Of a stretch of DNA of 64,000 nucleotides, positions 1-11,169 are shown piece by piece. The stretch is from the NCBI GenBank assembly GCA_947652115.1, contig OX393564.1, forward strand, positions 16,800,405 through 16,864,404, written 5' to 3'. A program made the translations under genes and the position numbers. The DNA comes from Blastomussa wellsi (lineage: Eukaryota > Cnidaria > Anthozoa > Scleractinia > Plerogyridae). How positions within the stretch are numbered: the first letter of the stretch is position 1; each line of letters opens with the position of its first letter. A model generated the notes under the pieces. That model worked only from the letters and a program-made list of their open reading frames with translations, searched no databases and was not told the DNA's origin.

Positions 1-337
1 CTGATTGAAAAAGACAAAAAAAATTAACATCAATTCAAAATGCTCAGCAGTAGTGGCATGTAATAATCACACATGCCATGTATCTCATCAGATTCTGTGA
101 GAATTTTATAAAGAAAATAGTTCACTTGGTATTCGTGTATGGTTAAGGTATTGAATGTGCCTAACCTTCTTTATGCATCCCCTTACGTTTTTACAAATTT
201 TCACACCCTTTTTAAACTGTTGAAAATTCCCTTGGGAACATTAAGCTATTCCTTTATTTTTATTGTCTTCCTGGTGTAAATAATAATTATTATAATAATT
301 TAATACTGATAACAACAATAATAATAATAGTAATAAC

Positions 338-381
<44 letters not shown>

Positions 382-948
382 TAATAGTAAAGGAGATGAT
401 CACAACAGAAAGTCGAGAAATGCCTAGACTTTTTTTTCTAGACTTGGCCATCGAGATAAAAGCATTGTCAGGAAATTGCAGACAGTGAAGGCTATTCCAG
501 TTGTCATTGGCTACCTGGGGACCATATCAAAAAGGCTTGAAACCAATTTGAATGAAATCAGATTTACAGAACAAACTAAACAAGGGCCACCCAACGGTTT
601 TTTTTAACCAATCACAAGAGCAGTTCACAACAAAAAATAAAAAAGTGGTAAATTTTCTTCTCCCATTGTGATTGGTCTGTTGATGAAAAACTGATTCTTT
701 TGTTCTGAATTTGTCTTGTGATTTGCTAAAAAACATTGGGGGTAGCCCTGGTTGAGTTTGTTGCACTATAATATGTTGACTGTGTATTTGCAAAAATCAG
801 TGCTGACTCGGAAGTTCCAGGATCCTCTGAAGAGACCTCAGCATCTAGGGTGACTTGTTGATATCTGGCTGAGGAAAATGGTGCCATCACCATTTTGTTG
901 CAGAGAACAGACCTTATAAGAATAACGATGAAGAAAAGGTGTACTCAC
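1..948. other. SSU72 downstream intron, AT-rich with microsatellite
   Basis: This stretch lies beyond the last visible SSU72 exon. The C-terminal part of SSU72 was looked for here by eye and not found, so it is probably intron. It contains an imperfect AAT/ATT trinucleotide tract (see separate entry). I see no other gene. Confidence 0.5.
285..390. repeat. (AAT)n microsatellite
   Basis: An imperfect run of AAT/ATA/ACA trinucleotides of about 100 bases. The purest part is an uninterrupted ATA/AAT run around 335-375. It is simple-sequence DNA inside the presumed SSU72 intron. Confidence 0.9.
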
Positions 949-3900
949 ACTCAATAACCTGGTCATATACCCTCTCCTCAGCTGTAACAACAAGATCAAA
1001 CTCTTCTTCAGTTTCTTGGAATCTCTCAGGGTGTGGTTTTATTCTTCTATTCCTGTCCAACATGTGAAGGATTCCATTTTGTTTGTATCTAATAGGCTTT
1101 GAGTTAAGGATTGTTTCATGGTTTTGAACATCAAGATGTTAAATAGCACACCACACAAATGTGGTATACAATACATCAAATCAAATAATTTGACTGATTA
1201 GTAGCCAAATCTAATAATTTGAAGGGACACATTCACTCAACCTTGGCAAGCAAACAAAAGAATTTTCCAGTGGAACATGTACAGTAAATACCCGAAGGAT
1301 TGGATTTTTTTAGAGTAAATCTGGCATTATAATAATTAGGCCTCTCAGTAAACTATACTTTATATTATTTCCAGGAAAAATTGAGAACCTTTTAAGATGT
1401 AAGAAACATCATCCTGTACCCAACAATCATTGGTTCTTTAGTGTGTTTACGGCATTCATCCTGTATATTATTTTAGTCTATCACTGTGGATTGCTCTACT
1501 TAAAAAAGATGTCCCCCACCGGGCAGGGAATTCCCATATAGGAGGGATGGGGATGTTCTTCTGGAATTTCAATAAAACCCCTAAAGACCACCAACTGGGT
1601 GTGGCTAAAGCTTGTTTGGACCCCTAAAAGATACCATTTTCAATAATGATCAGCCATAATACAACCTAAATACTTTATATCTATCTTTTGTCTAACTACA
1701 CTTATACACTTAAAATGCACGTCATTTCTTTATTTCTAAATGCCGCCTAGTATTTATATTGTCCGTGGGGGGAAACCTCTATTTCTTATAAGCTTTGCTT
1801 CTCGGAGATTCCCCGCCACAGTCACTTCGTCCAAGTTGTATGCTCATTTTAAATATAATATTAATGAACTATTTATTATCTTTTCTATTCTACTTGTAAG
1901 TTATTCTGTGTGGCAAGATAATAAAATAAAATAATAAAATAAATAAGTTCATGCTACCCTGAATGAGACTTGTTGGCTAAAATTATTTCAGGTTGTCCCG
2001 AATTCCCTTAACAAGACCAAAATCCTTAATTTACACCCCTAAGCAAGACAACAAGCATCCCCACTCATTTCATGCTATAGAAGTCCCCTCTGAGAGTTTC
2101 TCTCTCCGTAATCACACTTCCCTGGTAATGCTGCAACTTTTAGCTTTCAACATGTTGACGGTAGTGAATATCATTAATTGTTGACCTATAACAATGGCAA
2201 AATAATAATCTCAATCAATTGGTTACCATAGCAACAGTATAGCCTGAATTTTGATCAGCATAATAAGATGCAACTTTTTGCAAACTTAAGCTTTCAACAT
2301 GTGTTGACGGTAGTGAATATCATCAATTGTTGACCTATAACAATGGCAGAATAATAATCTCAATCAATTGTACCATAGCAACAGTATAGCCTGAATTTTG
2401 ATCAGCATAATAAGATGCAACTTTTTGCAAACTTAAGCTTTCAACATGTGTTGACGGTAGTGAATATCATCAATTGTTGACCTATAACAATGGCAGAATA
2501 ATAATCTCAATCAATTGTACCATAGCAACAGTATAGCCTGAATTTTGATCAGCATAATAAGATGCAACTTTTTGCAAAAGTTACTAAAATTCCTAGGAGC
2601 AGTTTCAGAGCCACAATAAATTTTCAACAATTTCAGGTGACTGCGAAACCACTCCTGGGAAATTTTTTCAACTTTGCAAGTAGTATCTTGAAGAGCTAAT
2701 TAATATTCAATAATAAAAATAAGGGTGTTTTCAACAGGTTATACTGTTGCTATGGTAACCAGTAATTTCATGAAAATTATGATTAGGCATTTGCTTGGTA
2801 CCATTATTTTAAAATCAACTGATAGAGTGGTAGTACTGACCCATCAAAGTATGAGATGGAAGGTGCTGGAAACTGTTGTGACCCAAAAAGGCATTTGCCA
2901 CTTTCACGATTGCCTTGGGCAAAATGATCAACAAGGAAATGTTTTGAAAACCAAGGTCTACTTCACATTGCACTAAAATTGGCTTGGGCTGTAACAATTT
3001 ACCAAATCAGCAGTAACATTTTCAGTGAAAATCTTTGACATAACATACATTTGACTGTTTAAATTACAGCACTTTTCATTAGTAACTTGTCAGCCACATG
3101 ATGTCACATTGCCGTTTTGTGTTCTTGGCAAGGCATTTTACTCTCAGTGCCAGTTTAAGGGTGCCTGCAAATTGTTGGGGCAACCTGACAGAATGCTGGA
3201 AAAAAACCCTTTCTGTTTGTAGTGTAAATAAAGACTTGAATTAACCTGGAATGGACCACAATCCCATCCAGGGTGAGTGGCAATACTCCTCACTGATTCA
3301 AGCTACAGAAACTGAAGCAAAGTCCCAAGAGATTAGAGCTAATAGTCAGTGGGCTGAAGACTTTCACTTACTAATGCTGAATTTCATGCTTTGTCTAACT
3401 CAAGGGAAAAGGGAATTCATACAAGATGAAGTTGTCATTGAATATCTTAGACAATTTCAGGATAGGGAAATCACTTCTTCTAGTAACTTTAACTTCTCTC
3501 ACTATTTTGGTTGTGCCTCTTGATTCCTTGGGGAACAAAGGGCCGCATCAGCACTCCTCCAGCGAACACGGTTTTGGCTGGTCCTCTTCAGCTCGGCCCA
3601 CGTCATTCCGGCGGCCTTCGCCTCGGCATAGAGACACCTGCATCAAGTCTGTCTGGGTCGTGCCACTCTCCGTTTTCCTTGTGGGTTCCAATCAAGTGCC
3701 TGTCTGGTGAAATTGGATGTAGGCTTAATAACAACTCCCTTGGATAGGAAAATCACCCCTTCTAGTAACTTTAACTTCTCTCACTTATTTTGGTTGTGCC
3801 TCCTTAATTCCCTTGCGTAGAGTGTAGCCAATCCATCCCCATTTTCTATTCTTGATGTCAATCTCAATTGGGGCTTGGCTTGTCCTGTCCCAAAGTTGTT

Positions 3901-6900
3901 CATCGGAGACACCGAGACACCGTTCATCACGAGGTGGCTTTTCTTCCAGTCCTCTGGCACATTCCCCTGTTCCCAGATCTTATGTAGGAGTGGGTGTAGC
4001 ATCTCTGTCGCGGTCTGGATGTCTGCCTTCAATGCTTCTGGTGGTATTCCACCAGGCTTTGCCTGACTTGAGGGTCAATGCTTTTTGGTGATCTCTGTCT
4101 TGGTGGGAGGGTTGGTGTTGATGCCTAGGAGCTCAGTTGATGGTGGGATGTCTGGCGAGATGGTGTTTCCATTCTTGTCCTTGATAGGGCGACTTGGTTG
4201 CTGGTCTTTCCAGAGAGTGTTCAGTTGATCTCATACAGCCTCTTCATATTTCTTTGGCCTGCTGCACTCTCTGCTTTCTCAGTCAGCTCCTCGATGAACT
4301 TTCTCATCTTTTCTCGCACTCTTCTCCACTTGCCAGTTCATTTCCCAGTAGCATGCCTGTAGTTCTTACTTCTCTTCCTGGTCTTGTCTCTGGTTGATCT
4401 GGTCTTTTAGCTGTTTCCTGTCTGAGATCAGTGTCCATGTCTCCGTTGTTAGCCATTCTTTGGGTTTCCTTGTCTTGTTTCTCAGGAATGTTTTCCATGT
4501 TGTTGTCCAGACATCTCGCAGACTGTGCGATTGCCCTTCTACTTGTGGGGAAATAGAGAGCCTCCAATCACAAGGTCATCGAAGGTACAAAACTCTATGA
4601 AGAGTTCACCATTCTCATTTTGATCTCCAGTGCCATGTCTGCCCATGAGACAGTTCTCTGTCTGTTGTCTGATCCCACTTTGGCATTCAGGTCTCCCATG
4701 GGGATCTTCAGGTCTCTCTTTGGTGCTTTGTACATGATTGCTTGTATTTGCTTATAGAATGCTTCTTTCGCCTCTATAGCTCCTGTATTTGTAGGAATTA
4801 ACACTGGATGATGGTGACATTCCTGCCCTTTCAAGTTGAATCTTGCAGTGAGAAGCCTTGGTGATAATGGTTTCCAGGACAGCAGTGCTCGCATTGCCTT
4901 GGGTGTCATCAGCAGTGCTACTCCATGTATGTGTGGTTGGCCGTCTTCCTGTCCAGAGTAGATGATGGTGTCTCCATTCATCAGTCTTGCCTGTCCTATT
5001 CATCTTGTCTCACATAGGCCTCTGCACACTTATGCACTTTTTCCGGTCTCATATAGGGTTCTGATGTTCCAGGTTCCTACCCTGGTCTTGGCGCTAGCCG
5101 CCATCAGCGCCCTGGTTTCCTGAAGGCTTTCACCAGCTTGCGTCATGGGCTCTACTAGAGGGGACTTTTCCTCGACCTTGTTGTTGCAGTTTCTGTAACT
5201 GGCTGTTTTTTACAGGACCGGTTTGTTAGCCGAATTCAAACCCCCAAACTGGAGGGCCAGTGAGCACTCTTCGTCTGGTCTCTACCCTTTGACATGTCTG
5301 GCTTGGGTCACCCTGCCAGGAAACGAATGTCCTGCCAGCATAGCTCTCAGGGTCATAGACAAACAAGTCCCCCCCCCCAACCAACAGGAAGGTTGCACTT
5401 CTTTTAGCAACTTAAAATTCATGTGTACACACAGGAGGCTGAGTGACATGCAACAGAGTGCATAACGGCATGCGAAAAGGCAGGGCTGGGTGAAGTGAAG
5501 GTAATTTGATATGTTGTGTGGTCAGTGTTCCTTGCTCTTGTAAAACTTTATTAAGATACCACCATTCAGTGCCAAACATTAACTTGAATAGCAGAGCCAA
5601 CCTGGTGCATAGGGTTGTCCCTAACGGCAGGTATGCAGAATTAACAAGCTACTTAGGTCATTTGTGCGGGCTTCTTTTGTAATTTATTATTCCAATACTG
5701 GTGAAGATATTTGAAAATGATAATCATCTGGCTATTTCCAATTTTTTGCCACAAACTGCAAAAGTTGGGGACAACCATACCTGCAGCCAACCATGTTTTA
5801 AAGTAATAGACCGGCTGCTAATGATGATTTCAATCATGACTGCACTTTGGAGTTGCCAGACCTGCATTTATCCAATGAAGGGAAGTGAAAAGAGGTCCAA
5901 TGATGAGATAATGCTGCATCGTGTCAGATCACAAGGTTCCTCGTTTGTCAACCATATAGGAAAAAGTCCAGTGCACACATCTGCATGGCATTGCTATTCG
6001 GCACTCATTCATTCTGCACAATTTTCTCACAATAAACTATGGCTTCACTTGGGTAGCAGTGGTTGAGCAGTTTGTGCCAGATGATCAGTACGTCATTCAA
6101 GGGCTTGTCTGTTGTTAACCAGTTCTCCACATCACTTCTCTCTTTACTCAGCAAGGGAAAATGTGATGGAGTAGCATGCTACAGAAACCCAAGTGCTCAC
6201 GCCCTCTTGATCATAGTTAACACAAATTTAATCACAAATGACATATATTTACAAGGCCAAATGCTGAGCGAATACAGAAAATTTAATCATCAATCCTCTT
6301 TTATGTCAATAATTATACTAAGCTATGAAAAAAGCCCTACATCATTTTTTTATCCAGCCCAGTTTATATTTCTATAAATAACAATTTTTAAATCAGAAAC
6401 CAAGTGTCACCACTTAATCATTCGTTCAGTCATTGTCCAATCAGAACTCAAAGAGACATTCTATTTGGGGCTTCTGATTGGGTCAAGTCTGCACGGAAAA
6501 ATGATGAATATTATAAAATTAATAAAAATTATACCAACAACAAAATTATTGTTTCTGATTAGTTCTCTGTAAGCCAGCCGACTTCTTTTACATAACATCC
6601 ACGTTGGTGTCTAATTTCAGGTATCCAATTGAACAACTTCAAACTGGACACCTGTAATTAGACATTTTCCACGTCAAAGCTCCATGCTCACCAGTTTGAC
6701 TTGGCAGCTGCTTTTTGGTATGGAAATACGCTCACCACTTCAAAACAATAACACACGGGATGCAAAGTCAAACGGGTGAACATTTGCTTTCTACTTTCTT
6801 AAATCTATTCCTATTCTCAACATGGAAAATCAAACTTTGATAACTTCTACTTAAATTTCAAAATTCGTTCCAACTTCAACTCACTTCACAGATCTCAATA

Positions 6901-9900
6901 GGAACCAAACCAATATAACGCACAGAAAATTTAAGGCACATTTGACATGCTATTAAGAAATTGCAGGGTGCAACATGAAGGCTGTTGGATGGCCTGGCAA
7001 CACCAAAAAACAATTGGTCAAACCAATGCCTTCTTATCGTAGATTGAATGACAGACAAGCATTATGTGGACAAGTGAACCAGTATTGTTAATTTTTTTTC
7101 CCAATGGCAAACTTCTAACATTAGCGTTAAGCAGAGTTTGTAAGTGAAGGCCTGGAAAAAATACAGATCATTTCTAGCGAAATCGTTAGGAAATCCAATA
7201 AAATGATACTTTTTGCGCTAAACCCTTGGAGGTTTGGGCTGGTAAGATGAATTGAAGGAAATGTTCTGCCAAGTATGTTTTATTCTACCTCAGACCAAAC
7301 GAATTTTCTCAACACAGCTGAATTAAGCTAGTCTCCCCATGTCTCTGCATCTCCAACTTAATTTTGGTTGTATACAACCTTAATCCAGTTTGAATACTAT
7401 TTGTACTTTTGGGGAAAATCCCTACTTAGTGCTAGAAAAATTAGCCACTGCAGAGTTATGCCAGACATTAAATTCTTGGAAACGGTTTACGATAACAAGT
7501 ACTTCATAAAATCTCTCCTACTTTTTTAACTGTTAACAAGTTTCCAAACATATTTACTCCCTAAAGGGAGTGGAATACAGATTTCCCGAAAAGGTGTCAA
7601 CCAAAATTATTAATTGGCCATGACCAATAGATTGGCCATTTAGACACAAAAAGAGATATTCTTGGGTAGAACTGTAACAGCACTATCGAATTTGTAAAGT
7701 AAAGATTGTTCTTCCCAAAACAAAATCACAGGCTTTACAAGGGTAGTGCCTGCTACTAGTGAGGTTTTTTGACTGGCCCTATCACCTTCCATCAAAAGTA
7801 GATCTTATCAACAGCTATTGAATTCCAATACGAAAATTGAAGGCAGCCAAGCAAATTTTAAAGATAATCAGGTTTGAAGTGCTGACCTGGCTCTTTTTTA
7901 AACTTTTCTTTAAAAAAAATTGCTGTAATTTGTTTTTCGGTTTTTCATGAACAAATCAACTCCAAAGATGCAAGTCTATTGTAGTTGCAAATGTGAACAC
8001 ATCCATTTAAGTTATTGCATTACAGCCATTTTCGGTTTGACAGCTCTCACATGCACAGCCAGAAAAATGCAAAATTTTGCACTAAATGAAAACTTCATCA
8101 AGTATTCCATGTGAAGATCCAGACAAAATCCCTACTCACCCCAAAGTAGGAATTGAAAATTCCTGGGGTGGGTTCTCAAAAGCCAAAAAAATTTAAATAC
8201 ACAACAGTCAGTTTTAATTTCCAGAGGGGTGGGGAGTCTTGGTAAAAATCCCTTCACTGGGGGAAGCATGAATAATTTTTGAACTAAAAAGTGGGGGCCA
8301 CCCTGCATTTTCAAAGGGTATAGAGAAGTGTTTTTAGAATCATTTGTTGACACGGTTACAATTTTCCTATCCCCTCCCTTGTGAGTTAGATATTTCCATC
8401 TCACATTTTCCATGCATGCACTGTGCCATGTGTTTAGCAGTTTGTGTTTGAGCAATAATTGATTTGATTCAGAATGTTAAATGCGAGACATTACGGATTA
8501 GTGGTCAATGGTTTTCGGAATTTCGCCCTTCCCCAAGCACACACTTCCAGTGTGATAGATGGGTTGCATGCCAACAAAGTAGGCACTGTCCTTGTACCAG
8601 ATTACTGCAATTACTCATTATCTGCTTGACCCTACCCACAAGTCCCATCAGATCCATTACATTTGCCTTGAGAGGATCTTTACATTCAAAGTCTAGTGTT
8701 TGTTTGTCCGAAATTAATTCAGTTCATTTTACCTAACAATTTGAGTGAAGTGCACTTTTAGTCATGGCAAATTGACGTTTCAGTAGGTTTCACTTGTGTA
8801 TAAAGTATTTGTGGAGGAAATGTGCTGCATTTGCAGGGTTCTGAAATAACAAGCATGGTAAAAAGCAGCTGCTTTGGGGTTGTTCACCAGAGCACTTGAA
8901 TTTGCTCTTTCCTCCAAGGCAAAATATTTAGCAGTATTACAGTTGTCCAAAGCATTTGATAAGTGCAAGGACAATAAGCAGAACATGTTATATTCAGTTG
9001 CTTGGTCCACCAACAGTTTTATGCCACTTCTTTATCCAGCCATTCTGTCAGTCAAATCAGGATTCTGAGAATTACTCCATTTCTTCAACTTGGCATTTTA
9101 ACCAGCCAATGCCATTTTGTCCAGTGGCTTCTTCTCGTTTGTTTGAAGAGCAAGGGAAATCATCATCTCAGAGTTCCATCAGTCTTTATTGAATCAATGT
9201 TAATCTGCACAAAATGTCTTCATATCAGTTCCTCCTGGTGCTGTTCATGGGTGCTTGATTTACCAAGATTAGTGGTCATTGTTGGTTGCACTTGGTATAC
9301 GACTGGGTTTTGGGTCACTTTCAAACCCATAAAAACAGGTCGAGAGTACAAAATCTCTTTAAGGGCTGTATGAAAACGGTCCTCCTAGATGGCTTAAAAG
9401 CCATGCGCTTCTGTTTTATTTTCACGCACGAATAATGGAAATCAGAACATGGATTCATGATTCAATGTTCACCTGGAACCCAAACATTAATCCAAGTGTG
9501 CAGGGCTTGTTTTCACATCTCTTCTGGTGAATTCTCGGGAAGGGTACAGTTGAGTGTAGTGATTAAAATTTCTTGGTATTTGGAACATACTGAGAAAAAT
9601 AGTGATTCTTTGCTGGGAAAACATTACTTAGGGAGATTCGCTTCCTTTGCCTAAAAGTAAAATACTTTGTATTCCCACTTGCAACATTCTTCACATGACA
9701 ATATTTCAAGTCCAACACAGAGGTATCGTGTTGGCCTCTGAATATTGAAGTGAAAAATGGCTAAGATCAAAGCCAAGCAGCAACAGGAGGGAAATTGATG
9801 GGTGAGGTTAGAAAAGGAATTGGCAAGAGTTGACGATTCAGCAGGTTATTTCACTAGTAACACAGTGATCCATACTGAAGATTTATTAACACATATGCAT

Positions 9901-10860
9901 TTGCAAGCGAAATTTCACACTAAAATGCCTTTCAGGAAACATGGTTTTACCTTTTCCACAATTAGATCCGTTCCTTCTTTCACTCCAGTCAAACACTGTC
10001 GAAGTCTGTCTCAACTATGTAAAGCACTGTGCCCCTTGATTGCATTAATTTTTAATTACTTAAAAAACAAAACAATGAGAACTCAATGGAAGTTCATTTC
10101 ACTCTTGAACTGGTCACACAGGCTTTACACTTTGAGTGGGGACACTGCTCAATGTCTTGGAAGGCTGCAAAGAAATAATGTTAAAATTCCTCCGATGCCA
10201 AACAACGCTTTAACGTCATTTGAGTTTCTCATCCCAATTTACTTACATCAAGCCACATTCATTTGTTACCTAGAAAAGTAAAAACCAACCAAACTAAGCT
10301 ACCACAAGGCTAAAGGGAATTTACCCGTCCATTCCAATTCCATCTTTTCTAAAAACAGAAAATGATAGACCAAAGGGAACTGTTTTAGCGTGTCGTACGT
10401 GATGGTATGCAAATAGAATCTGATCAAATTTTGTTTTACCAGATACCGCCTTTGTTTGCTACTCTTGAATAGCAACAACGCTTAAACTTCGAAAATCGAC
10501 TGGATACAGTTGAGCGTCTTTTTTCAGTAAATCTCTGTACATATCATCGTAGGTTGTTTCAAACGAATAAATGTTTGGTCGATCCGGTGCTGGGCCAGGC
10601 AACTTCACTTGAACTCCTGAACCAAATGATTTCACGTTGAAACCGCGCTTGCTGAAACAAAAGAAACGAAACAATATTCCTATCGCATTTCTTCCATTAA
10701 AAAACGAAGCTCTTTCGTCCCTTAACTTACTTAAGCTGTAATATCGACCCTCCAGAGGCTTTCTCTGGATGTAAAATCTTTACCTTAGGAAATTATGTGC
10801 TTCCATACTGCGGTTTTGGTTGCTGGAGCAAACGACGGCGATTCTTAACTTTAGAACCAT
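949..10860 (-). CDS. SSU72: RNA polymerase II CTD phosphatase SSU72 (3' part off window)
   Basis: SSU72 removes phosphate from Ser5/Ser7 of the RNA polymerase II C-terminal domain within the cleavage/polyadenylation machinery of the nucleus. Three exons join in phase on the minus strand: 10860-10784 (ATG, residues 1-25), 10651-10508, and 1088-949, giving about 120 of the roughly 194 residues usual for the family. The first exon carries the CX5R phosphatase loop, seen as VVCSSNQNRSMEAHN (Cys and Arg both present). Exon 2 has KRGFNVKSFGSG and KLPGPAPDRPN. Exon 3 has NGILHMLDRN, RIKPHPERFQ and EERVYDQVIE, all typical of SSU72. Splice donors are GTAAAG, GTATCC and GTGAGT. A 9.4-kb intron separates exons 2 and 3. 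The remaining C-terminal exons should lie left of base 1. It is divergent from NAA38 and shares its promoter region. Confidence 0.95.
2130..2580. repeat. Tandem repeat, about 148-bp unit, three copies
   Basis: The block beginning CTTTCAACATGT...TTGACGG recurs with its landmark at 2155, 2304 and 2451, a period of 147-149 bases. Copies are nearly identical, the first being the most divergent. Each unit also carries CCATAGCAACAGTATAGCC, which is the arm of the inverted-repeat element covering the region. Confidence 0.85.
2219..2765. mobile_element. Inverted-repeat (MITE-like) element with internally amplified core
   Basis: The left end TGGTTACCATAGCAACAGTA (2219) is mirrored on the other strand by the right end ending at 2761 (ACTGTTGCTATGGTAACCA). 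There is no coding capacity, as in non-autonomous DNA transposons. The 148-bp tandem repeats lie inside it. No target-site duplication was established. Confidence 0.6.
3110..3310 (+). mobile_element. SINE tail fragment
   Basis: The phrases GTTCTTGGCAAGGCATTTTA and CAATCCCATCCAGGGTGAGT match the body of the SINE seen again at 33195-33510 and 34430-34690. It is degraded, and the tRNA-like head is not visible here. Confidence 0.5.
3461..3533. repeat. Short direct repeat within LINE 3' part (copy 1)
   Basis: About 73 bases (GATAGGGAAATCACTTCTTC onward through TTGGTTGTGCCTC) recur almost unchanged at 3743-3815. The two copies flank the C-terminal LINE segment. Confidence 0.8.
3743..3815. repeat. 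Short direct repeat within LINE 3' part (copy 2)
   Basis: Second copy of the about 73-base direct repeat. Between the copies lies a 210-base segment encoding the LINE C-terminal tail, so the pair may record a duplication or a template jump during insertion. Confidence 0.8.
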
Positions 10861-11169
10861 AGTTCTCAGGTTCAGAGGCATTAAGCGTAATCAAATAAAC
10901 AAAATATGCAAAACTGGGATAACTATTGAGGGAATTACTGTATTACACAACTGAAAAACCTTTCGTGGAGTTCGATGGAAACAGATTTTCCTTCGCGAAA
11001 ATTACACAACAACCAACAAAGATGGACTCCTCGAAGAAACTAACGACGCAATAAAGCTGACGTCATAAAGAGATCATGAAGTTCATTGGCTAATCGTAGT
11101 ATCCGGGCACCGCACCCGAAAATCCGGGAACGCTCGTACTTAGCCCCCACTGAACATTGCGGGGAAAAC
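10861..11169. promoter_or_regulatory. Shared divergent promoter of SSU72 and NAA38
   Basis: Only 309 bases separate the two start codons, which point away from each other. The interval has a perfect cAMP-response-type palindrome TGACGTCA at 11058-11065 and an inverted CCAAT box (ATTGG) near 11084. No clear TATA box was seen. This is typical of housekeeping bidirectional promoters; the factor assignment is inference. Confidence 0.6.

Larger units (their letters stand above)
3440..5215 (-). mobile_element. Decayed, internally deleted LINE (endonuclease plus reverse transcriptase pieces)
   Basis: Reading the minus strand from 5215, frames give TRVGTWNIRTLYETGK (start of the LINE apurinic-type endonuclease), HGVALLMTPKAMRALL and MGDLNAKVGSDN (endonuclease motifs, about 4600-5100). 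A Lys/Glu-rich linker follows, then HPLLHKIWEQGNVPEDWKK (start of reverse transcriptase, about 3930-4030). The catalytic centre of the reverse transcriptase is missing. The C-terminal tail LDWNPQGKRRVARPRQT with W..L...NR.RWR follows at about 3540-3720. Several stops and frameshifts make it dead. The layout fits RTE-like LINEs often annotated as craniofacial development protein 2-like. Confidence 0.85.
1089..10507. other. Large SSU72 intron (9.4 kb) filled with repeats
   Basis: This is the intron between SSU72 exons 2 and 3. It holds an inverted-repeat element with internal tandem copies (2130-2765), a SINE tail fragment near 3120-3300, a decayed LINE (3440-5215) and several AT-rich stretches in which I see no gene. 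Open frames at 5701-6066, 6063-6377 and 9802-10281 show no recognisable family and no supporting splice structure. Confidence 0.7.

Noticed and set aside
3426..3747. Plus-strand frames of 94 and 78 codons
   Set aside because: They are antisense shadows of the LINE C-terminal tail, which reads sensibly on the minus strand.
5701..6377. Two overlapping frames of 121 and 104 codons
   Set aside because: No family resemblance or heptad/membrane pattern, and they lie in repeat-rich intron DNA.
9802..10281. 159-codon plus-strand open frame
   Set aside because: It is the longest uninterrupted frame in the SSU72 intron but has no recognisable domain, no splice or promoter context, and biased AT-rich composition.
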